This document shows, piece after piece, positions 8,520-18,126 of a stretch of 64,000 bases of DNA. The notes beneath the pieces are model-generated. The model saw only the letters and a list, made by a program, of their open reading frames with translations, was not told where the DNA came from and searched no databases. How positions within the stretch are numbered: the stretch's first letter is position 1; every line of letters begins with the position of its first letter. Location: contig JAJVIH010000019.1 of the NCBI GenBank assembly GCA_022072125.1, positions 1-64,000 of the forward strand. Reading direction: 5' to 3'. Position numbers and translations under genes: made by a program. The stretch is from Myxococcota bacterium (GTDB lineage Bacteria; Myxococcota; JAJVIH01).

Positions 8520-8960
8520 TCAGACCTCAAGGGCTTTCGGAGTCTGGGCGGCGTGCGGATGGCTCGGCCCGTTGTAAATCTTCAACTTGCGGATCATCTG
8601 GCGGCCCAGGCGGCCCTTGGGCAACATGCCCTTGACCGCGCGGTAGATCATGTCTTCCGCCTTGTGAACGCGCTGGCGGCGGGCGATCAGGCCCTTGATG
8701 CCGCCGACAAATCCGGTGTGATGCCAATAAACCTTGTCCTCTTCCTTGGCGCCGGTGAGCACGAATTTGTCCGCGTTCACCACCACCACGAAGTCGCCGC
8801 CATCCAGGTGGGGCGAGTAGGTGGGCTTGTGCTTGCCGCGCAGCACATGGGCGATTTTCGAGGCGGCGCGGCCCAGCACCTTGCCTTCGCCGTCCACGAT
8901 GAACCACGCGCGGCCGCCGTACGCCTGCTCGACAGTCTGATGTGAAGTAAAGCCTCTCAT
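8520..8960 (-). CDS. rplM: 50S ribosomal protein L13
   Basis: 146 residues. The conserved blocks [49 protein letters not shown] and [15 protein letters not shown] are all present. The frame stays open far upstream, but this ATG has a GGAGAAGG ribosome site and gives the family N-terminus; the longer version reads through non-coding sequence opposite the ATPase gene. It is the first gene of the rplM-rpsI operon, behind the promoter at 8992-9019. Confidence 0.97.
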   Translation of the reverse strand: MRGFTSHQTVEQAYGGRAWFIVDGEGKVLGRAASKIAHVLRGKHKPTYSPHLDGGDFVVVVNADKFVLTGAKEEDKVYWHHTGFVGGIKGLIARRQRVHKAEDMIYRAVKGMLPKGRLGRQMIRKLKIYNGPSHPHAAQTPKALEV

Positions 8961-8991
8961 GGCGCAACCTTCTCCCAAAAGGGGTCCGCTT

Positions 8992-9019
8992 CTTACAGGA
9001 AGCCCCCGGGGTCCGTCAA
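8992..9019 (-). promoter_or_regulatory. rplM-rpsI promoter
   Basis: Minus strand: -35 TTGACG (9014-9019), 16-bp spacer, -10 TGTAAG (8992-8997), 31 bp upstream of the rplM ATG. Confidence 0.65.
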
Positions 9020-9330
9020 GGAAAACCTGACGTGTCCGCCGCCGCTCTCCGCTCTGGATCATGACAGCCCGCCAGAACCCCGGTTTTGGGGAGCGGATAG
9101 AGGCGGGGCAGGCGGATCGCGCCACAGGGCGTGGGAGAGGTCCGGCGCAACAGCGCGGGAATGATGTCCGGACCTGCGATCGGGTGAAGGGGGCGAAACG
9201 GCGGGTCACGGCGGCGATTTTGCTTGACAGTTCCGCCGGTTTGGAGTTTGGGCCGACGGAAACGCCGCGCGCATGGCGGCCTGCCTGGCGGCCATCATGG
9301 AGGCCAGCAATCCAAGGACAGCCCCGGCCA
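9020..9330. other. Gap between the rplM promoter and the ATPase gene
   Basis: About 310 bp. An open frame covers part of it in phase with the ATPase, but its composition and low-complexity translation (for example [12 protein letters not shown]) do not look coding. A lone TTGACA hexamer (9230-9235) could be a -35 element for the ATPase, but the matching -10 is poor. No RNA gene or repeat was recognised. Confidence 0.5.
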
Positions 9331-12021
9331 ATGACTCTCCCTCCCTGGCACGCACTCGGCGTTGATGAGACCTTCGCCGCCCTCTCCTCCTCCGCCAGCG
9401 GGCTCTCCTCCGCCGCGGCAAGGGAGCGCCTGGAGCGGGACGGTCCCAACGCATTGACTGAACGGCGAGGCGCTTCGTGGGCGCGCAAACTCGCCGAACA
9501 GTTTTTCCAACCCCTTGTCGTGGTGCTCATTGGAGCAGCGGCGCTCTCGATTTTTCTTGGCGACCTGGTGGACGCCGCCGTCATCGCGGCGGTGGTGGTG
9601 CTGAACGGGCTCATCGGTTTCTTCCAGGAATACCGCGCGGAGCAGTCCATCGCCGCACTCTCGAAGACCATCCTGACGGAGGCGACCGTGCTCCGCGACG
9701 GGCGGCTCCAGCGCATCCCGAGCGAGCAACTCGTCAAGGGGGATGTGGCGGCCCTCCAGCCGGGCGATACGGTTCCGGCCGACCTCCGGCTCTTCGATGT
9801 CCGGGATCTCAAGGTTGAAGAGGCCGGCCTGACCGGCGAGTCCACGCCATCGCACAAGCGGGTGACAATCCTGCCGGCGGACACGGGCGCCGGCGACCGC
9901 GAGAACATGGCCTTCGCGGGTTCAGCCGTCACCTATGGCGTGGCGCGCGGCGTCGTGGTGGCGGTGGGCGACGCGACCGAAACCGGACGGATCGCCGGCC
10001 TCATGGCGGCGACCACGGCCCTGGAGACTCCGCTCACGCGGCGTATCGCACAGCTTTCCCGGGTATTGGTGTGGCTGATTCTGGGGCTGGCCGGAGCGCT
10101 TTTCCTGGTCGAATGGATGCGGGGCGCTTCCCTGGTGACCACGTTCGAAGCCTCCGTCGCCCTGGCGGTGGGCGCGATTCCCGAAGGACTTCCCGCGGCG
10201 GTCACCATTCTCCTTGCGGTGGGCGTCTCATCCATGGCGAGACGGGGAGCGCTCATACGGCGGCTGCCAGCCGTGGAGACGCTGGGCGAGACCACTGTCA
10301 TCTGCTCGGACAAAACCGGCACGCTGACGGAAAACCAGATGACGGTGACCATGATCGCCGCGGCCGGCGAGACCTTCACCTTCACGGGAGTGGGGTTCGA
10401 CGGCGCGGGCGAGTTGCGGCGCGATGGCGTTCGCACAGAGCCCGGCGTGTCCGCTGCGCTGCTCGAAACGCTGCGCGCGGGCGCGCTCTGCAACGATGCG
10501 CGGATCACCGGCGCGGACGCCAGCCTGAAGGTGGAGGGCGATCCCACCGAGGCCGCGCTCACGGTCGCGGCGCGCAAGGCGGGACTCGACGAGGCAAGCC
10601 TCGCTCCGTTCAGGCGGCTGGACGTGGTCCCGTTCGAATCCGCCCACATGTACATGGCGTCGCTTCATGAAGGACCCGGCGGCGTGACGCTGTACGTGAA
10701 GGGTTCTTCGGACGCCCTTCTGCGCCGCTGCATCGAACGCCTCGAACCCGGCGGAGAAAGCGGCGCGTTCGACGAAGCGGCCATCCACCGCGAGGTTGAC
10801 TCGCTGGCGGCGCGCGGGCTGAGGGTGCTGGTCATGGCGCGCAGGAGCTTTCCCCCCGGGAAGCGGAACGCCTCTCATGAGGACGTGGAGCGGCTCACCT
10901 TTCTTGGTCTCGCCGGCATGATTGACCCGCCGCGCGAGGGGGTCAGACAGGCGGTGGCGGCCTGCCTGAGCGCGGGCATCCAGGTGAAGATGATCACCGG
11001 CGATCACGCGGCCACCGCCGCCGCAATCGCCAATGAACTCGGACTCGAAGGCGCGCGCGGCGGGACGGGACGGTTGCACGCGATCACGGGACGCGAACTC
11101 GCCGCCATGCCGGAGCAGGAACTAGCGGAGGCGGCCGCCGGCGTGGCGGTATTCGCGCGCGTCGCCCCGGAGCAGAAGCTCTCCCTGGTGCGGGCGCTTC
11201 AATCGCGCGGCCACATCGTGGCGATGACGGGCGACGGCGTCAACGACGCCCCCGCGCTGAAGAAGGCGGATATCGGCATCGCGATGGGCAGGAACGGAAC
11301 CGATGTCGCGCGATCCGCGTCCTCGATGATCCTGACGGACGACAACTTCGCCACCATCGCGGCCGCGGTCGAGGAAGGCCGGGCGATCCATGACAACCTG
11401 GTCAAGTTCATCGCATGGTCCCTGCCCACGAACGGCGGCGAGGGGATCGTTCTTCTGGCGGCCGTGTTGTTTGGCACGGCGCTGCCGGTGCTGCCCGTGC
11501 AGTTATTGTGGGTGAACCTGGCGACCGCGCTTCTTGGAACGGCGCTGATCTTCGAGCCCCGGGAGCCCGGACTCATGAAGCGGCATCCCCGCGCCGCGAA
11601 GGCGTCCATCCTCGATCGCAACCTCGGCATCCGCACGGCGCTGGTGTCGCTGGCCGTCGGCTCGGCGGCCTTTGGGTGCTTCAACTGGGCCCAGATGCAA
11701 GGACTTTCCGGCGAAGCCAGCCGCACCATCGCCGTCAACACGATCGTGGTCGTCGAAGTGGGCTACCTTTTCGCATGCCGGAGCCTCGTTCTTCCTTCAT
11801 GGCGAATTGGGTTTTTCACCAACCACGGAGTCTGGATCGGCGCCGCGGCGATGCTCGTGGTGCAATTGGCCTTTACGTACGCGCCGATCATGAATCGCCT
11901 GTTCCATACCTCGCCGATCGATCTCTGGTGGTGGGGGGTCATGACGGCGGCCGGACTTCTCATGTTCCTGCTGGCCGAGGCGAAGAAAGCCTGGACCGCG
12001 CGCGCCCGGCGCCGCGAATAG
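9331..12021 (+). CDS. P-type II cation-transporting ATPase (CtpF/SERCA-like)
   Basis: 896 residues from an ATG with an AAGGA site about a dozen bases upstream; 90 more in-frame residues precede it but look non-coding. All P-type hallmarks are present: TGES (168-171), PEGLP in M4 (284-288), [11 protein letters not shown] with phospho-Asp327, and [17 protein letters not shown]. The M5 Asn and Glu (TNGGEG) and the M6 Asn and Thr ([10 protein letters not shown]) match calcium-pump ligands, but the M6 Asp (SERCA Asp800) is Ala. Mycobacterial CtpF-type pumps, as I recall them, share NxxTA here. Cation specificity (Ca2+ or another) is therefore uncertain. Leucine CTC and frequent ACG/TCG codons look unlike the neighbouring operons. 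Confidence 0.9.
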   Translation: MTLPPWHALGVDETFAALSSSASGLSSAAARERLERDGPNALTERRGASWARKLAEQFFQPLVVVLIGAAALSIFLGDLVDAAVIAAVVVLNGLIGFFQEYRAEQSIAALSKTILTEATVLRDGRLQRIPSEQLVKGDVAALQPGDTVPADLRLFDVRDLKVEEAGLTGESTPSHKRVTILPADTGAGDRENMAFAGSAVTYGVARGVVVAVGDATETGRIAGLMAATTALETPLTRRIAQLSRVLVWLILGLAGALFLVEWMRGASLVTTFEASVALAVGAIPEGLPAAVTILLAVGVSSMARRGALIRRLPAVETLGETTVICSDKTGTLTENQMTVTMIAAAGETFTFTGVGFDGAGELRRDGVRTEPGVSAALLETLRAGALCNDARITGADASLKVEGDPTEAALTVAARKAGLDEASLAPFRRLDVVPFESAHMYMASLHEGPGGVTLYVKGSSDALLRRCIERLEPGGESGAFDEAAIHREVDSLAARGLRVLVMARRSFPPGKRNASHEDVERLTFLGLAGMIDPPREGVRQAVAACLSAGIQVKMITGDHAATAAAIANELGLEGARGGTGRLHAITGRELAAMPEQELAEAAAGVAVFARVAPEQKLSLVRALQSRGHIVAMTGDGVNDAPALKKADIGIAMGRNGTDVARSASSMILTDDNFATIAAAVEEGRAIHDNLVKFIAWSLPTNGGEGIVLLAAVLFGTALPVLPVQLLWVNLATALLGTALIFEPREPGLMKRHPRAAKASILDRNLGIRTALVSLAVGSAAFGCFNWAQMQGLSGEASRTIAVNTIVVVEVGYLFACRSLVLPSWRIGFFTNHGVWIGAAAMLVVQLAFTYAPIMNRLFHTSPIDLWWWGVMTAAGLLMFLLAEAKKAWTARARRRE

Positions 12022-12096
12022 CGTTTTGACCCGCGCACACGGGGCGTGTTAGCCGGAACGCCGGACACAACCGGCAGGCCTTGGAGAATCCCGATC

Positions 12097-12855
12097 ATGC
12101 GCAATTCACTCGATGGACAGGTCGTTCTGGTCACCGGCGCCGCGCGGGGCATGGGCGCTGAACATGTACGTCAACTCGCGGGCGTGGGCGCGCGCGTTGT
12201 CGCTACGGACGTGCTCGATGAAGAGGGGCGGGCGCTCACAGCCGGCCTCGGGAATGACGTGATCTATCAACATCACGACGTGACCGTGGAAGCGGACTGG
12301 ATCGCGGCGGTCGCGAAGGCCGAAGCGCGTTTCGGTCCCGTGAACCACCTCGTCAACAACGCCGGCGTCGTCACGTTCGGTTCGATTGAGTCCACCGATC
12401 CGGCCGCGTTCAGGCGCACGATTGATATCAACCTCACGGGGTGCTGGCTGGGAATGCACTACACCGTACCATCCATCCGCCGCGCCGGCGGCGGTTCGAT
12501 CGTGAACATCTCGTCAACGGCCGGTCTGCAGGGGTACGCCAATCTCGGGTCGTACGTCGCCAGCAAATGGGGGTTGCGCGGGCTGACCAAGGCGGCCGCG
12601 CTCGAACTCGGGCCGCTCGGAATCCGCGTCAACTCGATTCACCCCGGACCCATTCGCACGCCCATGATCGCGGGCCTCGACGCGGATTCAATCGTCGCGT
12701 CGCAGCCGATCGCCCGGGTGGGCGAGCCGGAGGAGGTCACGGCGATGTTGCTCTACCTGCTCGCTGACGCAACCTACTCGACCGGGCACGAGTTCATCAT
12801 AGACGGCGGCGCCGTGATCGGACAGGTGGTGCGAACCCTGGTTGATCAGGACTGA
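12097..12855 (+). CDS. Short-chain dehydrogenase (20-beta-hydroxysteroid-dehydrogenase-like)
   Basis: 252-residue classical SDR. The TGAARGMG cofactor loop is at residues 13-20, with NNAG, the active-site Ser in NISSTAG, the YxxxK pair (SYVASKWG) and the C-terminal IDGGAV. The GARGMGxxHVR start, DEEG segment and VNSIHPGPIRTPM resemble actinobacterial FabG3/3-alpha,20-beta-hydroxysteroid dehydrogenases. The start chosen has a GGAG ribosome site about 10 bases upstream; an earlier in-frame start lacks one. It lies 75 bp after the ATPase and shares its codon style, so the two may have arrived together. The substrate is unknown. Confidence 0.88.
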   Translation: MRNSLDGQVVLVTGAARGMGAEHVRQLAGVGARVVATDVLDEEGRALTAGLGNDVIYQHHDVTVEADWIAAVAKAEARFGPVNHLVNNAGVVTFGSIESTDPAAFRRTIDINLTGCWLGMHYTVPSIRRAGGGSIVNISSTAGLQGYANLGSYVASKWGLRGLTKAAALELGPLGIRVNSIHPGPIRTPMIAGLDADSIVASQPIARVGEPEEVTAMLLYLLADATYSTGHEFIIDGGAVIGQVVRTLVDQD

Positions 12856-13096
12856 AACCCGCCCGCCGCATCAGTCCGGACGGGCGGAATCACCGCGCCG
12901 GAAACCGCCATTGAACTTGCCGGCGGCGCGCGGCGGAACTCTCACGGTCCAACGCCAGTCGCGGAAAAAACATCCGGCTGGCCTCCGTGCGCCATCCGGC
13001 GCGCGCCCCATTCCATGACACATGAGGAAACAGAAGGTGGATTTCATCCCGTCCAATGTTGCGCCAGTCAAAGGCGGTGTGGAACAATCCGGACCA

Positions 13097-13963
13097 ATGT
13101 CGCGTACCCTGATTCCATGGGCGGCCACGGCGCTGGCGGCGCTGGCGGTGTCGGCCTGCGATTCCGGCGGCCCTCCCGCCCAGCCGGCCGCATCCGGTCC
13201 TTCTCCAGCCACTCCGGCCATGGCCCAGCAACCGCCCACGGCGCCCAGCCGGCTGGAACTGGTGGGTCCGGGGGCTGGAGAAGCCGCCACCGGCGCGCTC
13301 CGCGCCGCCGGACCCCAAGAGGAATCCTCGCGGGCGGTCACGGAAAAATACCTGAACTGCCTGGCGCGGAAAGACCTCGACTGCATCAACGGGCTGGTGG
13401 CCTGGGACGCCTTCCGCCTGTTCCGTTCCCTCGAAGCCACGGCGCTGCTGCCCGTGGACAAACGCCTGGAGCACTACCGCAAATACGCCGGGGATATACT
13501 GGACGCCTCGCCGTCCGGACTGATGGCGCCGCCGCGGGATTTCAACCTCCTCGATCACGATCCGGTGAAGGCCATCCTGAATGCGGAGCAGACCCACGAG
13601 GTGCGGGAATCCCTCCATGTGGATGTGATCGAGTGGGATGGCGTGCCGGGGCAGTGGAAATTCCGCAACCTCGATCCCTCCATGATGTTGTGCGAACTGA
13701 TGATGGGACACGCCAAGAAGGTGATGAGCGCCTTCGATAAGAAGGTTTACGTGGTGCTGGCGCCGCGGGCCGCCAATCCGGGCCTGCCGCCGATCCATTT
13801 CTTCACGGTGCGGCGCGCGGCGGACGGGAAATGGCGCATGGGTTCGCCGCTGCCGCTGACGGAAGATGTCTTCCCGCGCCCGCGCCCGCTGGAAATGCTC
13901 AAGACGCTGCGCATCCGCTACGAACACGAACGGCCGCGCGGCGCCCCCTGTTTTGATCAGTAG
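13097..13963 (+). CDS. Uncharacterised lipoprotein
   Basis: 288 residues. The signal sequence MSRTLIPWAATALAALAVSAC ends in a lipobox (VSAC), followed by a Pro/Ala linker to about residue 65 and a soluble domain with no motif I recognise (EKYLNCLARKDLDCINGL, then VYVVLAPRAANPGLPP near the end). Two Cys spaced by seven residues in LNCLARKDLDC could form a disulfide after export. The upstream in-frame start would place the signal peptide internally and is not preferred. It stands alone between the SDR and the nuo cluster. Confidence 0.75.
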   Translation: MSRTLIPWAATALAALAVSACDSGGPPAQPAASGPSPATPAMAQQPPTAPSRLELVGPGAGEAATGALRAAGPQEESSRAVTEKYLNCLARKDLDCINGLVAWDAFRLFRSLEATALLPVDKRLEHYRKYAGDILDASPSGLMAPPRDFNLLDHDPVKAILNAEQTHEVRESLHVDVIEWDGVPGQWKFRNLDPSMMLCELMMGHAKKVMSAFDKKVYVVLAPRAANPGLPPIHFFTVRRAADGKWRMGSPLPLTEDVFPRPRPLEMLKTLRIRYEHERPRGAPCFDQ

Positions 13964-14426
13964 GACGCCGTCATCCTGTTCCTGGAACTTGCGAACCCCC
14001 ATCCGCAATGCTTCGCGGCGTTCACGCTCGCACGCCGTGCGAACCCCGCCACGCATCCCGGCACACCTCCCGGGCGAGAAAAAATCCCGGGCGGCCCCGC
14101 GGAATACCCTTGGATAACTGGATGGCAAGCGAAAGCGGGCGGGGGGGAAATCCCCTCGCCCGATAAACAAAGTCCTGGCGCCGGAAAAGCGGGCGTGACG
14201 AAGAGGGGCTCGGGCGGCGGGCATGGATATGCGGAACCGGCGAGGGGCCGCAACTGGCGGCCAGGTCATCCACTAATAAGTATGAAATGGCGGGACAAGG
14301 CATGGGGCCGGACCCGGGCCCGTGGATCAACTGTTCCAGAATGACCTGCCCCGGCCAGGGCATGGGGCTGGTTTTCAGGCGCTTTTCCAGCGCCCGCCAG
14401 AGGCAGTCCCGGCGTGGTTTGAGGGC
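13964..14426. other. Gap upstream of nuoJ
   Basis: About 460 bp with no convincing reading frame on either strand. It holds one GC hairpin (arms CGGGCG 14136-14141 and CGCCCG 14157-14162, with an inner GGGG/CCCC) that could terminate the preceding lipoprotein transcript, although no T-run follows. Composition is very GC-rich. No tRNA-like cloverleaf was seen. Confidence 0.5.
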
Positions 14427-14455
14427 TTGACTTTGCAGGGTCCCTGGATTTATTT
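14427..14455 (+). promoter_or_regulatory. Candidate nuoJKLMN promoter
   Basis: -35 TTGACT (14427-14432), 17-bp spacer, -10 TTATTT (14450-14455; TATTTA one base later is equally plausible), 75 bp upstream of nuoJ. It suggests that the distal complex I genes form their own transcription unit. Confidence 0.55.
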
Positions 14456-14530
14456 ACACGCGCCTTTCCGGGCAGCTTTCATTTTCCGCACCGGCTTCGA
14501 GGGGCCTCGAATCCTCTCCATTTTGCGCGC

Positions 14531-15634
14531 ATGTTTGCTTTTCTGTTTTTTACGTTCGCCTTCCTGACGGTGGCCGCGGCCATCACCACGGTGACGCTGC
14601 GCAACCCGGTGTACTCCGCCGTGTCGCTGGTGGTGGCGCTGTTCTTTCTGGGGATGATTTTCCTCCAGCTTTATGCGCATTTTCTGGGCATCATCCAGAT
14701 TCTGGTCTACGCGGGGGCCATCGTGGTGCTGTTCCTGTTTGTGATCCAGCTTCTGGATCAACGGGATGAAGGCGTGGGTTTTGACGCCGGCAAGGTGGCG
14801 GGACCCTTCGCGGGCTTTCTCGCAGTGGTGACCGGCCTGACCATCTTCGCGGCGGTTTTCCCCAGCCTGAAAGGCATTGACGGCCCTCCCGATGAACCGG
14901 TGAAAATGATCGGGCTGTTTGAAGACCGCGGCGGCAAACTAACCAACCTGTCCGCCCACCTGCCGGAATCCTGGCGGGAAGGCGGCAAAACCGTCACCCG
15001 CGAGGCCATGCCGGTCCGGTTCGACGCCGCCGGCGCGGACAATTACGCGATCCTTGTTGGATTCGCCCGTCCGGACGCCGAGGGCATTCAAACCACCCTG
15101 CTCACCCCCGCCAAACCAATCCACGGCCAGCAAACCCGTTTCTTCCAGGATGATCCGGATGATGCTCTGGTCAAGGAACTGCGGGAGGGTACGCGGAACC
15201 GCTCGGGCAAGCGCGTGACCGCCAGCTATTTTGACGGCCGCGGATGGTCTCCGCTGCCCGGCTTCACCGATCGCACCGCGCAAGGCAAAAACAGCTTCGC
15301 GCAGAACGGCAAGCTGCTGTGGCGCCCCCCCTTCAACTGGGCGCCCTACGCGCCGCGCGGCGCCGCCCAGCGGGGTTATTATATCAAGCTGGAATTCACG
15401 GGCGGCGATGAAGGCGGCAAGGAGAAACAGGGCGGCGAATCCACCGTCAGCCCGTCGTTCGCGCTGGCGTCCATTCTGCCAATCGGCGACGAACGCTACG
15501 GCACGCCGGAGGCGGTCGCTTCCGAACTCTACAATTTCCAGGTTCCACGGTACGTGGTGGCCTTCGTACTGACCTCTTTCCTGTTGCTGGCCGCCATCAT
15601 CGGAGCGGTGGTGCTGGCCAAGCGCAAGGTCTGA
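14531..15634 (+). CDS. nuoJ: NADH-quinone oxidoreductase subunit J with large inserted domain
   Basis: 367 residues, about twice the usual 165-190. Residues 1-111 give four transmembrane helices with the conserved AHFLGIIQILVYAGAIVVLFLFVI core. Residues 340-362 (YVVAFVLTSFLLLAAIIGAVVLA) are the normal fifth helix, and the KRK end suggests a cytoplasmic C-terminus. Residues about 118-318 (14882-15484) are a soluble insertion on the opposite, presumably periplasmic, face. Its second half (YFDGRGWSPLPGFTDRT, then WRPPFNW and YYIKLEFTG) resembles the Trp-rich beta-sandwich repeats of secreted proteins. NuoJ is part of the proton-pumping membrane arm. No frameshift is apparent. Confidence 0.9.
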   Translation: MFAFLFFTFAFLTVAAAITTVTLRNPVYSAVSLVVALFFLGMIFLQLYAHFLGIIQILVYAGAIVVLFLFVIQLLDQRDEGVGFDAGKVAGPFAGFLAVVTGLTIFAAVFPSLKGIDGPPDEPVKMIGLFEDRGGKLTNLSAHLPESWREGGKTVTREAMPVRFDAAGADNYAILVGFARPDAEGIQTTLLTPAKPIHGQQTRFFQDDPDDALVKELREGTRNRSGKRVTASYFDGRGWSPLPGFTDRTAQGKNSFAQNGKLLWRPPFNWAPYAPRGAAQRGYYIKLEFTGGDEGGKEKQGGESTVSPSFALASILPIGDERYGTPEAVASELYNFQVPRYVVAFVLTSFLLLAAIIGAVVLAKRKV

Positions 15635-15642
15635 TTCCGCGG

Positions 15643-16050
15643 GTGCATGACATGGGTGATTTGATCAACCAGATTCTGAACCTGCCCAAGGACCTGCCGT
15701 TGGGCGGCGGGGGGAGCGGCGGCGGACTGTTCAGGATTGGCCTCGCCCACTATATCGCCCTGTCGGCGATCCTGTTTTCGGTGGGCGCGCTGGGGGTGAT
15801 GATCCGCCGCAACGTCATCACGGTGTTGATGAGCGTCGAACTGATGCTCAACGCCGTGAACGTCGCCTTCATCGCCTTCAACCGGTTCGGAACCGGCATT
15901 CACACCCAGAACTCCCACGGACAGATTTTTGCGTTCTTCGTCATGGCGGTCGCCGCCGCGGAAGCCGCCGTCGGGCTGGCCATCATCATCAATGTGTTCC
16001 GCCTGCGCGAGACCGTGAACGTGGACGAACTGGACGTTCTCAAACACTGA
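15643..16050 (+). CDS. nuoK: NADH-quinone oxidoreductase subunit K
   Basis: Up to 135 residues against about 100 for typical NuoK. Three helices carry the two functional Glu residues, in SVELMLNAVN and AAAEAAVGLAI, which line the proton path. The extra 30-odd N-terminal residues include a Gly-rich GGGGSGGG stretch. The start is uncertain: GTG at 15643 (8 nt after nuoJ) or ATG at 15652; the latter shortens the tail by only three residues. The gene lies between nuoJ and nuoL in the standard order. Confidence 0.93.
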   Translation: MHDMGDLINQILNLPKDLPLGGGGSGGGLFRIGLAHYIALSAILFSVGALGVMIRRNVITVLMSVELMLNAVNVAFIAFNRFGTGIHTQNSHGQIFAFFVMAVAAAEAAVGLAIIINVFRLRETVNVDELDVLKH

Positions 16051-16081
16051 AGCGCGAACGGAAGCCACCGAAGCATTCACC

Positions 16082-18115
16082 ATGCAATTCACACTTCAGC
16101 ACCTGGGCGGCAACGAATACAGCTTCAACCTGCTGTACCTGATTCCTCTCTTCCCCCTGCTGGGAGCGGCGATCAATGGCCTGCTCTGGCCGCTGCTGAA
16201 CCGCATCACGCTGGTCTTCGCCGAGCGCAAACTGCCGCGCGGCCTGGTTCATGTCACCGCCGTGGGCGCCATGGCCGCTTCCGCCGGCGCGGCCATCATC
16301 GCCTTCCTCAAGCTGCGCGGCCTGCCCCTCTCCGATTCGCCAGTCTTCGTCTTTCACTGGTGGGACTGGTTCCAGGCGGGCGGACTGAAGGTCGCCGTGG
16401 CCTTCCGCTACGACCAGCTGACCGCGGTCATGTGTCTGATCATCACCTGCATCGGCGCGATGATCCACGTGTACTCCATCGGGTACATGTCGGAGGAGGA
16501 ATCCTACAACCGCTATTTCACCTATCTGAACCTGTTCGTCTTCTTCATGCTCATCCTGGTGATGGGCGACAGCCTGCCGCTGATGTTCGTCGGCTGGGAA
16601 GGCGTGGGGCTGGCCTCCTACCTGTTGATCGGCTTCTGGTTCGAAGACTCCGAAAAAGCCAGCGCCGGCAAAAAGGCGTTTATCGTCAATCGCGTGGGCG
16701 ACGCCGGATATCTGCTGGGCATGTTCATGCTTTTCGTGCTGTTCGGCACGCTGAACTTCAGCGAACTGGCGGACAAGGCCGCCGCCTCCGGATTCAGCCC
16801 GGCGGATCATCCCTGGATGCTGAGCGCCGCGCTGATCTGCCTGTTCATCGGCGCCGCCGGCAAGTCCGCGCAGATTCCGCTGTACGTCTGGCTCCCCGAC
16901 GCGATGGCCGGCCCCACTCCGGTGTCGGCGCTGATCCACGCCGCGACGATGGTGACCGCCGGCGTGTACATGATTGCGCGGCTGAATTTCGTTTACGCCC
17001 TGTCGCCCGCGGCCATGACGGTGGTCGCCGGCGTGGGCGCCGCGACCGCTCTTTTCGCCGCGACCATGGGCTTTTACCAGAATGACATCAAGAAGGTGCT
17101 GGCCTACTCGACCGTATCGCAGTTGGGCTTCATGTTCATCGCTGTGGGAGTGGGCGCCTGGTGGGTGGGGATTTTCCACCTGATGACCCACGCCTTCTTC
17201 AAGGCCTGCCTGTTCCTCGGCGCCGGATCAGTGATTCACGGCATGCACCACGAACAGGACATGCGCAAAATGGGCGGCCTCAAATCCTACATGCCCATTA
17301 CATATTGGACCTATTTCCTGGCCACCCTCGCCATCGCCGGCATTCCGCCCTTTTCCGGTTTCTTCTCGAAGGATGAAATCCTCTACAAGGCCTGGACCGG
17401 CGGCAATATCCTGAATCCCGCCGGCAAGGTGATCTTTTTCACCGGATTGCTGGCGGCGCTATGCACCGCGTTCTACATGTTCCGCAGCGTATTCATGACC
17501 TTCCATGGCGAATCGCGCGCGGATGAACACACCAGGGAACAGATTCACGAATCGCCCCGGACCATGACCGCCGTGCTGGCGATTCTGGCGTTTCTCGCAA
17601 CCTCCGGCGGTTTCCTGGGGCTTCCGCATTGGATTCCGGGGCATCCCGCCAACGTGCTGGAACACTGGCTGGAGCCGGTCTTCGCCCAGTCCGCCGGTTC
17701 GCTGGTGTTTCACGAGGCCAACGGCTTCCTGTTCGCCGTGATCTCCGTGGCGGTGGCGCTCTCGGGAATCCTGCTGGCGCGTTATTTTTATCTCACCCCG
17801 GCGGGACAACAGAAGGCCGAGGCGTGGCGTCAGGATTTCAACTCGATCTACACCCTCGTCCAGAACAAATATTACGTGGACGAATTCTACGACTTCGCCA
17901 TCGTGAAAACCATCCACGCCTTCTCGGTGCTGCTGTGGCGCATCGCCGATGCTTTCCTGATTGACACGGTCGCCGTCAACGGCCTGGCCCAAATTACCTA
18001 CTACGCGGGGTATGCGTTCCGCGCGCTGCAGACGGGCAATGTCCAGCGCTACGCCGTCGGCATGATCGCCGGACTCGCGGTTCTGGCCGCCGTGCTCGCG
18101 GCCAAGGGCGGATAA
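16082..18115 (+). CDS. nuoL: NADH-quinone oxidoreductase subunit L
   Basis: 677-residue antiporter-like subunit of complex I. The conserved WEGVGLASYLLIGFW motif with the key Glu, the lysines of the proton channel (AGKSAQIPLYVWLPDAMAGPTPVSALIHAATMV region) and the YSTVSQLGFM helix are intact. The C-terminal part, after a lateral amphipathic region, ends with an extra helix (YAVGMIAGLAVLAAVLA). It lies 31 bp after nuoK and 11 bp before nuoM. Confidence 0.97.
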   Translation: MQFTLQHLGGNEYSFNLLYLIPLFPLLGAAINGLLWPLLNRITLVFAERKLPRGLVHVTAVGAMAASAGAAIIAFLKLRGLPLSDSPVFVFHWWDWFQAGGLKVAVAFRYDQLTAVMCLIITCIGAMIHVYSIGYMSEEESYNRYFTYLNLFVFFMLILVMGDSLPLMFVGWEGVGLASYLLIGFWFEDSEKASAGKKAFIVNRVGDAGYLLGMFMLFVLFGTLNFSELADKAAASGFSPADHPWMLSAALICLFIGAAGKSAQIPLYVWLPDAMAGPTPVSALIHAATMVTAGVYMIARLNFVYALSPAAMTVVAGVGAATALFAATMGFYQNDIKKVLAYSTVSQLGFMFIAVGVGAWWVGIFHLMTHAFFKACLFLGAGSVIHGMHHEQDMRKMGGLKSYMPITYWTYFLATLAIAGIPPFSGFFSKDEILYKAWTGGNILNPAGKVIFFTGLLAALCTAFYMFRSVFMTFHGESRADEHTREQIHESPRTMTAVLAILAFLATSGGFLGLPHWIPGHPANVLEHWLEPVFAQSAGSLVFHEANGFLFAVISVAVALSGILLARYFYLTPAGQQKAEAWRQDFNSIYTLVQNKYYVDEFYDFAIVKTIHAFSVLLWRIADAFLIDTVAVNGLAQITYYAGYAFRALQTGNVQRYAVGMIAGLAVLAAVLAAKGG

Positions 18116-18126
18116 CGGGTGAAAGC

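Noticed and set aside
9061-9330. Upstream start for the P-type ATPase
   Set aside because: The extra 90 residues are low-complexity and unlike ATPase N-termini; ATG 9331 fits the family.
8961-9932. Upstream extension of rplM by more than 300 codons
   Set aside because: The L13 N-terminus begins at 8960 with a good ribosome site; the rest lies antisense to the ATPase and is not protein-like.
13957-14253. Minus-strand open frame in the gap before nuoJ
   Set aside because: Pro/Cys/Gly-rich translation, no ribosome site and no conserved motif; the gap is probably non-coding.
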